64,000 nucleotides of DNA from Xanthomonas sacchari (GTDB taxonomy: Bacteria; Pseudomonadota; Gammaproteobacteria; Xanthomonadales; Xanthomonadaceae): assembly GCF_040529065.1 (NCBI RefSeq), contig NZ_CP132343.1, positions 620,001 through 684,000 of the forward strand, written 5' to 3'. Below are positions 50,189 through 57,824 of this stretch, piece after piece. Each line of letters starts with the position of its first letter. Within the stretch, counting starts at the first letter, position 1. Made by a program: the position numbers and the translations under genes. The notes beneath the pieces are model-generated. The model searched no databases and was not told the DNA's origin. It saw only the letters and a program-made list of their open reading frames with translations.

Positions 50189-50387
50189 GCGCGCGCGCCA
50201 CTACCTGGCCGACTACGAGGCCTACAGCTTCGGCCAGCGCGTGGCCTGGGGCACGCTGGCGCACACCTGGGCCGAGCCGGCGCCGCTGGATCCGGAGCGG
50301 CTGCTGGGCCGCCTGCGCGCGCAGGCGGCGCAACGCCACGGGGTGGACAGCAGCGAGATCCGCATCCGCAGCGTCAGCCGGCTGTAG
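50160..50387 (+). CDS. Small protein overlapping the dehydroquinase-like gene
   Basis: 75 aa from ATG 50160 (ATG 50169 possible), overlapping the previous gene by 29 bp in another frame, which suggests coupled translation. Composition is helical and charged: RARHYLADYEAYSFGQRVAWGTLAH, WAEPAPLDPERLLGRLRAQAAQ, VDSSEIRIRSVSRL. No signal peptide or membrane segment, no family known to me. Being third in an apparent three-gene operon with two degenerate AroQ-like genes, it may be their partner. Confidence 0.6.
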   Translation: MKAMSTSVPERARHYLADYEAYSFGQRVAWGTLAHTWAEPAPLDPERLLGRLRAQAAQRHGVDSSEIRIRSVSRL

Positions 50388-50555
50388 GGCGCGCTGTCGC
50401 CTGGAATGGCGCCGCCGCCTTTGCGTGCGGCTGGGCTGCGGTTTCGTCCTGCCAAGGTCGGGCTCCATCCATGCCAGCGGCAGTTTCGTCGCACGCCGCT
50501 GGCGCTGCGCGACGCCGCGGCTATCCTCGCCGGAACTCCCCAATCCCCGGCCGCC

Positions 50556-51866
50556 ATGCTCGCCAGCCTGTTCTTCCTCGTTCGCCTGTTGTGCGCCTGG
50601 GCCGGGGCGGTGATCGTGGCCGCCTTCGTCTGGGCCGGGTTGTTCTACGGCATGAATTCCGGGCCGGGCTGGCTGTTCGGCCTGTTGGCGATGCTGTTGA
50701 TGCTGTCGGCGCTGATCGCCGGCATCACTCATCTGCGCAAGGTCTGGCTGATCGCAGGACGCCTGGATTGGGGAACCCTGGCCAGCCGCCAGCGGCGCCA
50801 GATCGAGATCCCGCTGGACACCCGCGAGGCGTTCGCACTGCTGGATGCGGCCGTGCGCGAGCTGCCGCGGGTGGAGGAGGTGGAAAGCACGCTGGACAGT
50901 CTGCAGGTGCGCGCCAAGGTGCGCCGCATCGATCCCTACAACGGCCGCCCGCCGTCGCGCTGGAACCTGGCCGCGCGCTTCGCGGTCAAGCGCAATCAGG
51001 TCCTGGCGACGGTGACTCCGGGCACCGGCACCAGCAGCCTGACCCTGCTGCTGGAGCCGGATGCCAGCGCCTGGATCGACCTGTTCGCGGTCGACGAGGG
51101 CAGCAACTACGAGAACGCCGAAGCCTTGGGCCGCGCGCTGGCCCGGCGCGTGGCCGAGCTGCGCCGCGACGAGCAGGCCGCCGCCGCACAGGCCGCCACC
51201 GAGCAGGAACTGACCGTGGCGCGGCTGAATCTGCTGCACGCCCAGGTCGAGCCGCATTTCCTCTACAACACGCTGGCCAGTGCGCAGGTGCTGGCGCGCA
51301 CCGATCCGCCGCGCGCCGACCTGATGCTGGGTTACCTGATCCAGTATCTGCGGCGCTCGCTGCCCAGCGCCGAGGACGCGATGAGTTCGCTCGGCGACGA
51401 ACTGGAACGGACCCAGGCCTACCTGGAGATCCTGCGCATCCGCATGGGCGCGCGCCTGCAACTGCAGGTGCAGGTACCGGAGACGATGAAGACGCTGCCG
51501 CTGCCGTCGATGATGCTGCAGACGCTGGTGGAGAATGCGATCAAGCACGGTCTGGAACCCAAGCCCGGCGGCGGCACCATCTGGATCCTGGCGCGCGCGG
51601 TCGACGACCACGTCACCCTGACCGTGGCCGACGACGGCCTGGGCTTCAACACCCAGTCCAGCGGCACCGGCATCGGCCTGAAGAACCTGCGCGAACGGCT
51701 GCGCCTGACCTATGGCGGCGCGGCGAGCTTCGCCATCGTCTCCAACTTCCCCAACGGCGTGGCCGCCACCATCACCCTGCCGTGGCCGGCGGGGACGACG
51801 CAGACACCGCCGCCAGCGCCAGCGCCGGCACCGGTGGCGATGCACACGGGAGCGCACCATGACTGA
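50556..51866 (+). CDS. LytS-type sensor histidine kinase
   Basis: 436 aa from ATG 50556. Two N-terminal membrane helices (~5-27 FFLVRLLCAWAGAVIVAAFVWAGLFYG and ~32-54), a ~150-residue input region (RRQIEIPLDTREAFALLDAAVRE ... LLEPDASAWIDLFAVDEGSNYENAEALGRALARRV), then the His_kinase domain PF06580 style: HAQVEPHFLYNTLAS with phosphorylated H234, RADLMLGYLIQYLRRSLPS, and the ATP lid with LPSMMLQTLVENAIKHGLEPKPGGG (N box) and DDGLGFNTQSSGTGIGLKNLRERL (G boxes). Overlaps the regulator gene by 8 bp, so they form a two-component system. Ligand unknown. A longer frame from 50406 has no support. Confidence 0.88.
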   Translation: MLASLFFLVRLLCAWAGAVIVAAFVWAGLFYGMNSGPGWLFGLLAMLLMLSALIAGITHLRKVWLIAGRLDWGTLASRQRRQIEIPLDTREAFALLDAAVRELPRVEEVESTLDSLQVRAKVRRIDPYNGRPPSRWNLAARFAVKRNQVLATVTPGTGTSSLTLLLEPDASAWIDLFAVDEGSNYENAEALGRALARRVAELRRDEQAAAAQAATEQELTVARLNLLHAQVEPHFLYNTLASAQVLARTDPPRADLMLGYLIQYLRRSLPSAEDAMSSLGDELERTQAYLEILRIRMGARLQLQVQVPETMKTLPLPSMMLQTLVENAIKHGLEPKPGGGTIWILARAVDDHVTLTVADDGLGFNTQSSGTGIGLKNLRERLRLTYGGAASFAIVSNFPNGVAATITLPWPAGTTQTPPPAPAPAPVAMHTGAHHD

Positions 51867-52626
51867 CGCGATCGTCGCCGAGGACGAAACCCTGCTGCGC
51901 GACGCGCTGGTCGCGTTGCTGGGCGAGGTGTGGCCGCAGCTGCGCATCGTCGCCGAGTGCGAAGACGGTGCCAGCGCGCTGGAACGCCTGGCCGAACTGC
52001 GCCCGCAGGTGGCGTTCCTGGACATCCGCATGCCCGGGCTGAGCGGCATCGAGGTGGCGCGTGCGCTGGGCGACCTGAGCCCGCACACGCAGGTGGTGTT
52101 CGTCACCGCCTATGACCAGTACGCCATCGATGCGTTCGAACACGGCGCGGTGGACTACCTGCTCAAGCCGATCGTGCGCGAACGCCTGCAGGCCACGGTG
52201 CAGCGGCTGCAGGCGCGTGCGGCGCAGGGGCCGGATCCGGCGGTGCTCGATGCCTTGCTGCAGCGCCTGCAGCAGCGCCCGGCCGCGCCGTCGGCGCCGC
52301 CGCCGCTGGCCTGGGTCACCGCCAGCAGCGGCCGCGAGACGCGGCTGATCCTGCTCGACGACGTGCTGTATTTCCAGGCCGACAGCAAGTACACCACGGT
52401 GCTCACCCGCGACGGCGAGGCGGTGCTGCGCACCTCGCTGCGCGAGTTGCTGGACGTGCTCGATCCGACCGCGTTCCGGCAGATCCATCGCTCGACCATC
52501 GTCAACCTCAAGGCGGTGGCCTCGGTGGTGCGCGAGGACACCGGCAAGGGCCGGCTGAAGCTGCGCCACCGCGACGAGGTCCTGACCGTCAGCCAGCCGT
52601 ACATGAGCCTGTTCCGCGGCATGTAG
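51859..52626 (+). CDS. LytTR-family response regulator
   Basis: 255 aa from ATG 51859 inside the end of the kinase gene. Receiver domain: VAEDETLLRDAL, phosphoacceptor D55 in VAFLDIRMPGLSG, VVFVTAYDQYAIDAFEHGAVDYLLKPI. The output domain (~150-255) is LytTR: VLYFQADSKYTTVLTRDGEAVLRTSLRELLDVLDPTAFRQIHRSTIVNLKAV and RLKLRHRDEVLTVSQPYMSLFRGM, which binds direct repeats in promoters of its targets. Targets are unknown; the following gene may be one. Cytoplasmic DNA-binding protein, partner of the LytS-type kinase. Confidence 0.9.
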   Translation: MTDAIVAEDETLLRDALVALLGEVWPQLRIVAECEDGASALERLAELRPQVAFLDIRMPGLSGIEVARALGDLSPHTQVVFVTAYDQYAIDAFEHGAVDYLLKPIVRERLQATVQRLQARAAQGPDPAVLDALLQRLQQRPAAPSAPPPLAWVTASSGRETRLILLDDVLYFQADSKYTTVLTRDGEAVLRTSLRELLDVLDPTAFRQIHRSTIVNLKAVASVVREDTGKGRLKLRHRDEVLTVSQPYMSLFRGM

Positions 52627-52669
52627 CCGCGCAGCCCCTTCGCTTCGCCCTGGAAAAGGAATCTTGGTC

Positions 52670-53065
52670 ATGCGCCTGCTCTCCTTGCTGTGGTCGTGCC
52701 TGCTCGGCCTGTTCGGCTGCCAGGGACATGCCGATCTGGACCTGTCCACGGGCGCCCGCCGCGAGACGGTGGTGCAGGCCAGCGACCGCGGCGTGCCATT
52801 GATCTTCAGCCGGACCACCTACCGCGATGGCCTGGCCACGTTCCGTTGCCTCGACAGCCGCAGCGGGCGCTGCCACTACCAGGTCTATGCCGCCTGCACG
52901 GCACCGCAGGCGGCGCCCGGCAGCGAGCGCGCTGCATGCAGTCCGCGCTCGCTGAAGGCCTTCGATCTGGCGGTCGGCCAGCGCCGCGAGATCGCCGGGC
53001 TGCCGCGCGACTTCCGCCAGTGTGTGGTGTCGGATGCCCCGGCGTCGGCGTGTGGGCGCGAGTGA
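52670..53065 (+). CDS. Small lipoprotein after LytTR regulator
   Basis: 131 aa from ATG 52670 (AAAAGGA upstream; TTG 52664 also in frame). Signal peptide with lipobox LFGC (MRLLSLLWSCLLGLFGC). The mature domain carries six further cysteines in a regular spacing (FRCLDSRSGRCHYQVYAACTAPQ, RAACSPRSLK, RQCVVSDAPASACGRE), pointing to several disulfides in the periplasm. No family recognised. It follows the two-component genes by 43 bp, so it could be their product's target or part of the same transcript. Confidence 0.62.
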   Translation: MRLLSLLWSCLLGLFGCQGHADLDLSTGARRETVVQASDRGVPLIFSRTTYRDGLATFRCLDSRSGRCHYQVYAACTAPQAAPGSERAACSPRSLKAFDLAVGQRREIAGLPRDFRQCVVSDAPASACGRE

Positions 53066-53131
53066 GGCGCGATAGCGAACCGCTGGTCGATAAGATCTTC
53101 CGACACAACAAGCGATGCGCGATGGCCGAGG

Positions 53132-53552
53132 CTGTTGTGGGAGGGACTTCAGTCCCGACGCGCGTGCAACGAAGCTGCCGGGCGACGTCCCGCGTCGCGA
53201 CTGAGGTCGCTCCTATAGGAAGCGTTACCGTGGAGTTGTCGGACTTCGCGCGTTGTGGCTGAAGCCGCTGAGAGACATTGCCGGGAAGCTGTCGGATGAA
53301 GTCATGCGTCGCGGCTGAAGCCGCTCCTACGTGGTGCCTTGTTGCGGTCCGAACATCGGCAGCGTAGGAGCGGCTTCAGCCGCGACCCGGATGCGAGGTC
53401 GACCGATGCATCGCATCGCGTCGCCGCATCCGCCCTTGCAGCCGAATGACGCAATCAGCCCGTCGCTGTTGTGGGAGGGACTTCAGTCCAGACGCATCGG
53501 CAACGGAACTGCCGGATGACGTCTCGCGTCGCGACTGAAGTCGCTCCCACAG
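53132..53552. repeat. REP-like element cluster, two repeat types
   Basis: Several copies in the 557-bp gene-free interval 53066-53622. Type B (TTGTGGGAGGGACTTCAGTC plus a C/A-GACGC end) lies at 53132-53160 and 53469-53495, with partner arms at 53192-53220 and 53525-53552. Type A arms lie at 53306-53331 and 53363-53386. All are extragenic between convergent gene ends. No gene is seen in the interval. Confidence 0.85.
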
Positions 53553-53622
53553 GGTATTCCCCGCGATCCGGCATCCGCGCTTTCGGCTACGGCATCGCGT
53601 CGTGCGCAGCGACGCCACCCAC

Positions 53623-55740
53623 TCAGTAATCCACGCCCACCGAGAACAGCAGGGTGCGCGGGTCGCCCAGGGCCACCGCGCGCTGCAGGCCGCCGGTGAA
53701 GTAGTCGCGGTCGAAGGCGTTCTTCAGGTTCAGCGCGTAGCGCCAATGGCCCTGGCGGTAGCCCAGGCCGGCGTCGAACACCAGGTAGCCGGGAATGCGG
53801 TGGCCGTAGGCGGTCTTCTCGCCCTCGGCGCGGGCACCGCCGCTGACGCTCCAGCCGTCGGCCATGCCGTGGGCGGTGTACTGCAGCCACAGCGAGCCGC
53901 TGTGCCGCGGCACGTTGTACAGGCGGCTGCCGACCGTGCTGACGCGTTGCCCGCCGTCGTCGGTGACCACCGCATCGGTGTAGGCGTAGCCGCCGAACAG
54001 GCTCAGCCCATCGCCCAGGTCGGCGGCGGCGTTGAGCTCCAGGCCGCGGCTGCGCTGTTCGCCCACGGCGATGCTGTAGCCGTCGTTGAACGGATCGCTC
54101 TGCAGCACGTTGCGCCGGCGCAGGTCGTACAGCGCCATGCTCAGGCTGGTGCCGCTGCCCACTTCCATCTTGACGCCAAGTTCCACCTGGCGGCCGCGCT
54201 CGGGATCGAACTGTGCGCCTTGCGCGTCGACGCCGACGTTGGGATAGAACGAGGTAGCGACGCTGACATACGGGCGCAGCCCGCCACCGGCGTCGAACAT
54301 CAGCGCTGCCGAGCCCGTGGTCGCGCTGTTGTCGGTGCGCGTGTCGCTGCCGGCCAACCGGTCCTCGCTCTGGTTGCGGCTGCGATCGTGGCGCAGGCCC
54401 AGCAGCAGTTGCCAGTCCGGTGCGAACTGGATGCGGTCGCGCAGGTACAGGCCGCCCGAGGTCACCACGCTGAGGTTGTCGCGGGTGGGCCGGGCCGGGC
54501 AGACCACGGCGCTGCCGTAGACCGGCGCGTACACGTCGAGGTTGCCGACGCGGCAGGTCGACTGCACGTTCCATTCCCAGGTCTTGAACGCGTCCAGGCC
54601 GGCGGTGACGGTGTGCTGCCAGGTGCCGGTGGCGAAGCCGCCCTGCAGGTAGGTGTCCTGCACCCAGGTGCGACCGTCGAACTGTTGCTGGGTGGCGGTG
54701 CGGCGCAGGGTGCGCAGGTTGGCGGCCAGGCCGTTGTTGGCGATCAGGAAACCGTCCAGCCCGAAGCTCTGCCAGCGCGCGGCGTGGTGCAGGCTCCAGC
54801 CGTTGTCGAAGCGGTGATCGAGCACGTAGCCGATCCGGCTCTGGTGGCTGTGATACGGCCGCTGCCCGGGTTCGCCGGTGAACAGCGCGCGGTCGATTTT
54901 GCCGTTGCGGTTGGGTTCGGCGCTGCCTTCCCAGGGCAGGCCCTGCTGGCGGATGTAGTCGCGTTCCTGGTAGCTGGTCAGCAGCACGAAGTCGGTGCGC
55001 GGCCCCAGGTCCAGCGACAGCGACGGCGCGATCCAGCGGCTGCGGAAATACACGTGGTCGGTGGGATCGTCGCTGTTCATCGCCAGCCCGTTGAGGCGCA
55101 GCGCCACCTTGCCGTCGGCCGACAGCGGCTGGTTGAGATCCACGCTGCCCTGGCGCAGGCCGTCGCTGCCCACCCCCAGGTCGACCCGCCGCATCGGCTC
55201 GGCGCCGGGGCGTTTGCTGATCAGGTTGACCAGGCCGCCGGGCAGCACCTGCCCGTACAGCAGCGAGGCCGGGCCCTTCAGCACTTCCACCTGCTGCACG
55301 CCGAACAATTGCTCGGCCACACGGTTGCTGTCGGCGGTGCGCAGGCCGTCGACGAACAGCGCGTCGGAGGCGGTCTGGCCGCGGATGATCAGGTCGTCCC
55401 AGCCGCGCCGGCCGTAGGTGTTGGCGACCACCCCGGACACGTTGTGCAGGGCGTCGGACAGGCTCAGCGCCTGCTGGCTGTCCAACAGCGCGCGCGGCAC
55501 CACGGTGATCGAGAACGGCGTCTGCGCCAGCGGCGCATCGGACTTGTCGGCCTGCACCGGCCCCGTGGCGCGGAAGCCGCTCTGCGCGTCGGCGCGCACC
55601 TGCACCGTGGGCAGGGCGGTGGCTTGTGCGGCATCGGCGCCGCTGTCGGCGTCCGAGGCGGTGTCGGCACTGGCGGCGTACGCAGGCAGGGACAGCGCCA
55701 TGCCCAGCAGGCAGGCGCACGAAAGGGGGTGCAGTGTCAT
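53623..55740 (-). CDS. TonB-dependent siderophore receptor (FpvA/FhuE type)
   Basis: 705 aa from ATG 55740 with signal peptide MTLHPLSCACLLGMALSLPAYA. Plug domain: SDAPLAQTPFSITVVPRALLDSQQALSLSDALHNVSGVVANTYGRRGWDDLIIRGQ, VEVLKGPASLLYGQVLPGGLVNLISKRP; this T-P-x-S-I-x-V and L-K-G-P-A-S-L-L-Y pattern is the ferric-siderophore subfamily. The 22-strand barrel ends in a phenyl-free ...SVGVDY, slightly unusual (Tyr instead of Phe/Trp). Uptake is powered by TonB-ExbBD. A TonB box could be near TALPTVQVRAD. A Fur-box-like sequence lies 27 bp upstream, so iron repression is likely. Confidence 0.93.
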   Translation of the reverse strand: MTLHPLSCACLLGMALSLPAYAASADTASDADSGADAAQATALPTVQVRADAQSGFRATGPVQADKSDAPLAQTPFSITVVPRALLDSQQALSLSDALHNVSGVVANTYGRRGWDDLIIRGQTASDALFVDGLRTADSNRVAEQLFGVQQVEVLKGPASLLYGQVLPGGLVNLISKRPGAEPMRRVDLGVGSDGLRQGSVDLNQPLSADGKVALRLNGLAMNSDDPTDHVYFRSRWIAPSLSLDLGPRTDFVLLTSYQERDYIRQQGLPWEGSAEPNRNGKIDRALFTGEPGQRPYHSHQSRIGYVLDHRFDNGWSLHHAARWQSFGLDGFLIANNGLAANLRTLRRTATQQQFDGRTWVQDTYLQGGFATGTWQHTVTAGLDAFKTWEWNVQSTCRVGNLDVYAPVYGSAVVCPARPTRDNLSVVTSGGLYLRDRIQFAPDWQLLLGLRHDRSRNQSEDRLAGSDTRTDNSATTGSAALMFDAGGGLRPYVSVATSFYPNVGVDAQGAQFDPERGRQVELGVKMEVGSGTSLSMALYDLRRRNVLQSDPFNDGYSIAVGEQRSRGLELNAAADLGDGLSLFGGYAYTDAVVTDDGGQRVSTVGSRLYNVPRHSGSLWLQYTAHGMADGWSVSGGARAEGEKTAYGHRIPGYLVFDAGLGYRQGHWRYALNLKNAFDRDYFTGGLQRAVALGDPRTLLFSVGVDY

Positions 55741-55766
55741 CGAGACCGGGGGGCGAAAGTTCTAAT

Positions 55767-55783
55767 CGAGAATGATTATATTT
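55767..55783 (-). promoter_or_regulatory. Candidate Fur box of siderophore receptor gene
   Basis: CGAGAATGATTATATTT (55767-55783) has the interrupted AATGATTAT dyad of Fur sites and sits just upstream of the receptor start (55740), in the only A/T-rich part of the interval. Match is by eye; promoter elements overlap it. Confidence 0.6.
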
Positions 55784-55926
55784 CGCGAAATTGGTCTTGG
55801 GAATGCCCGTGGCCTAGGCGCGGCGCAGTGCCGCTGCGCGGCAGGCCTGCGCATTGGCGTGCCTTGCCTGCGCTGTGCCGGCACCGCAGCGCCGGCGCAG
55901 CGCATCGCCGCGCGGTCTCCACAAAC

Positions 55927-55956
55927 GCAAAGCGACCGCCGGTGCGGTCGCTTTGC
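55927..55956 (-). terminator. Terminator of membrane-protein gene
   Basis: GCAAAGCGACCGC (55927-55939) pairs exactly with 55944-55956 (4-nt loop), 46 bp past the minus-strand stop at 56003, and is followed by GTTTG on that strand. Confidence 0.8.
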
Positions 55957-56002
55957 GGTGGGGCGTTGAGGTGGTGCGGCGTCGCGCGGGCGCGCGGCGG
56001 CC

Positions 56003-56620
56003 TCAGCCGGCCACGCGGAACACGCCGGGCTGGCCACCGGGCGGCGTGCCTTCGAACTGGATCAGCGAGGCGACCAGTTCGGCATGCAGGCGGATGCGGC
56101 CCATCTCGCGCATGATCCGGATGTCCTCGTGGCGCAGTTCGCGGTTGGCCACCACCTCGCGCTTGTAGGCGAGGATCTCCGGATACTTGCGCGCCATGTT
56201 CAGCGCGTCGGCCACGCACTCCACGGTGTCGGCATCGGCCGACAGCGGTTCGCGGCTGTTGAACGCGGTGAGCCAGCGCTCGAAGCCGGCGGTGCGGTCG
56301 AACATGTTGGCGATGAACCAGATCACGAACAGGATCGCCACCCACGAGGTGACCACGATGACGATGCGCGAGAACGTCAGGTGGTAGTCGTGCTGCCACA
56401 ACTGCGCGGTGATCACGCCGAGCAGGATCAGCGAGATCGCCTGCCAACCGATGATCGAGGCCACCAGCCACTGCTGCTTGGCCTTGGCCAGCAACGCCAC
56501 CTCTTCGCGGATCTGCGCCTCGCTCTTGTGCTGCCAGTGCGCGACCTGTTCGGGAAACGAGCGCTGGTGCAGCGCGTTGTCCTCGAGCAGCAATCCCAAC
56601 CCCTTGAACAAAGCGATCAT
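56003..56620 (-). CDS. Two-helix membrane protein of unknown function
   Basis: 205 aa from ATG 56620 (AGGAGC upstream). An N-terminal cytoplasmic, Gln/Glu-rich helix (VAHWQHKSEAQIREEVALLAKAKQQWL) leads to membrane segments at ~50-72 (VASIIGWQAISLILLGVITAQL) and ~85-108 (IVIVVTSWVAILFVIWFIANMF), then a C-terminal cytoplasmic helical domain (VECVADALNMARKYPEILAYKREVVANRELRHEDIRIMREM). No family recognised; Xanthomonas homologues are hypothetical in my memory. Possibly oligomeric through the coiled first helix. Divergent from the MpaB-like gene. Confidence 0.72.
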   Translation of the reverse strand: MIALFKGLGLLLEDNALHQRSFPEQVAHWQHKSEAQIREEVALLAKAKQQWLVASIIGWQAISLILLGVITAQLWQHDYHLTFSRIVIVVTSWVAILFVIWFIANMFDRTAGFERWLTAFNSREPLSADADTVECVADALNMARKYPEILAYKREVVANRELRHEDIRIMREMGRIRLHAELVASLIQFEGTPPGGQPGVFRVAG

Positions 56621-56794
56621 GACGAGCTCCTTGCAGATGCGGTGACGGACGCGGAACGTCGGCGGGCGATCTTGAGGCAGCTTCTTTCTAGCACAGCGGC
56701 CGCAAAGTGCATGCTGCGGTCGCACATGCAGAGCGGCCCGCGCGCGCCATACGCCATCGCACGGCGCTGGCGCCGCCTCCGCTACCATCGGGGC

Positions 56795-57721
56795 ATGCCC
56801 TCGCTGCTGCGCACCCTCTCCGCTCCGGCCACCACCCAGATCCGCCGCTGGGTGCTGGGCGCGTTCCCGCGCGAACGCGACGCCATCGACTACGACCAGC
56901 CGCTCGGCGATGTGGGCCTGTTCGGTCCGGACAGCGTCACCTGGCGCATCCATGCCGAGTTTCCCGGGATGCTGGCCGGCGGGCTGTGTGCGCTGCTGCT
57001 GCAGACCCTGCACCCGCTGGCGCTGGCCGGGGTCTACGACCACTCCAACTTCCGCGAGGACCTGGTCGGGCGCCTGCGCCGCACCACCCAGTTCGTTGCC
57101 GCCACCAGCTACGCGCCCACGGACGCGGCGCAGCGCCAGATCGCCCGCGTGCGTGCGATCCATGCGCGGGTGCGTGGCCACACGCCCGACGGGTGCGCCT
57201 ACGCGGCCGACGATCCGGCGCTGCTGACCTGGGTGCACGTGACCGAGGCCTACGGCTTCCTGCAGGGCTACCGCCGCTATTGCCGCGCGGTGCCGACCGC
57301 GATCGCCGACCGCTACTACGACGAAGGCCGGCGCGTGGCCGAAGCGCTGGGCGCGCGCGAGGTGCCGGCCAGCGAGGCCGCGGTGCTGGCCTATTTCGAG
57401 CGGCAGCGGCCGCTGCTGCGGGTGGATGCGCGCTCGCGCGAGGTGCTGGCGGTGCTGTCCGGCCTGCGCCTGCCGGTGCCGGCGCCGGGGCTGTCGCGGG
57501 AACTGTTCCTGGGCGCCGGCGCAGCGTTGCTGCCGCCGTGGGCCAGCGCGCTGCTGCGACAGGCACGGCTGCAGCGCACCGGCCCGGCGGTGCCGGCCTG
57601 GCTGCTGCAGCAGGTGGCGCCGCTGTTCCGGGTCGCACTGCACGACGGCATCGCCGCGCGCGCGTGCCGCCGTGTCGGGCTGCCGATGCAGCAACTGGCG
57701 CAGTGGCCTGCGATGGACTGA
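56795..57721 (+). CDS. MpaB-like oxygenase (DUF2236 family)
   Basis: 308 aa from ATG 56795. DUF2236/MpaB' family: GPDSVTWRIHAEFPGMLAGGLCALLLQTLHPLALAGVYDHSNFREDLVGRLRRTTQFVAATSY, ARVRAIHARVRGHTPDGCAYAADDPALLTWVHVTEAYGFLQGYRRY. The HAE...H...and TWVHVTE block includes the His residues that bind haem b in the characterised family members. Proposed reaction is oxidative cleavage or hydroxylation of hydrophobic substrates (rubber/latex-degrading and fungal MpaB relatives). Substrate here unknown. No signal peptide. Upstream interval to 56620 serves both divergent genes. Confidence 0.85.
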   Translation: MPSLLRTLSAPATTQIRRWVLGAFPRERDAIDYDQPLGDVGLFGPDSVTWRIHAEFPGMLAGGLCALLLQTLHPLALAGVYDHSNFREDLVGRLRRTTQFVAATSYAPTDAAQRQIARVRAIHARVRGHTPDGCAYAADDPALLTWVHVTEAYGFLQGYRRYCRAVPTAIADRYYDEGRRVAEALGAREVPASEAAVLAYFERQRPLLRVDARSREVLAVLSGLRLPVPAPGLSRELFLGAGAALLPPWASALLRQARLQRTGPAVPAWLLQQVAPLFRVALHDGIAARACRRVGLPMQQLAQWPAMD

Positions 57722-57824
57722 ACACGTTTATCTGTGTCGCTTAGCCCAGGATTGCGTCACGCAAGGTCAAGATCGCCGGTCCCAAGCCGCTGTAATCAGC
57801 ACCTACGTCAGTCCTCCCTTTTCG

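Noticed and set aside
53602-56115. 837-codon plus-strand frame across the TonB receptor
   Set aside because: Shadow of the receptor on the minus strand; lacks any motif, and spans intergenic repeats.
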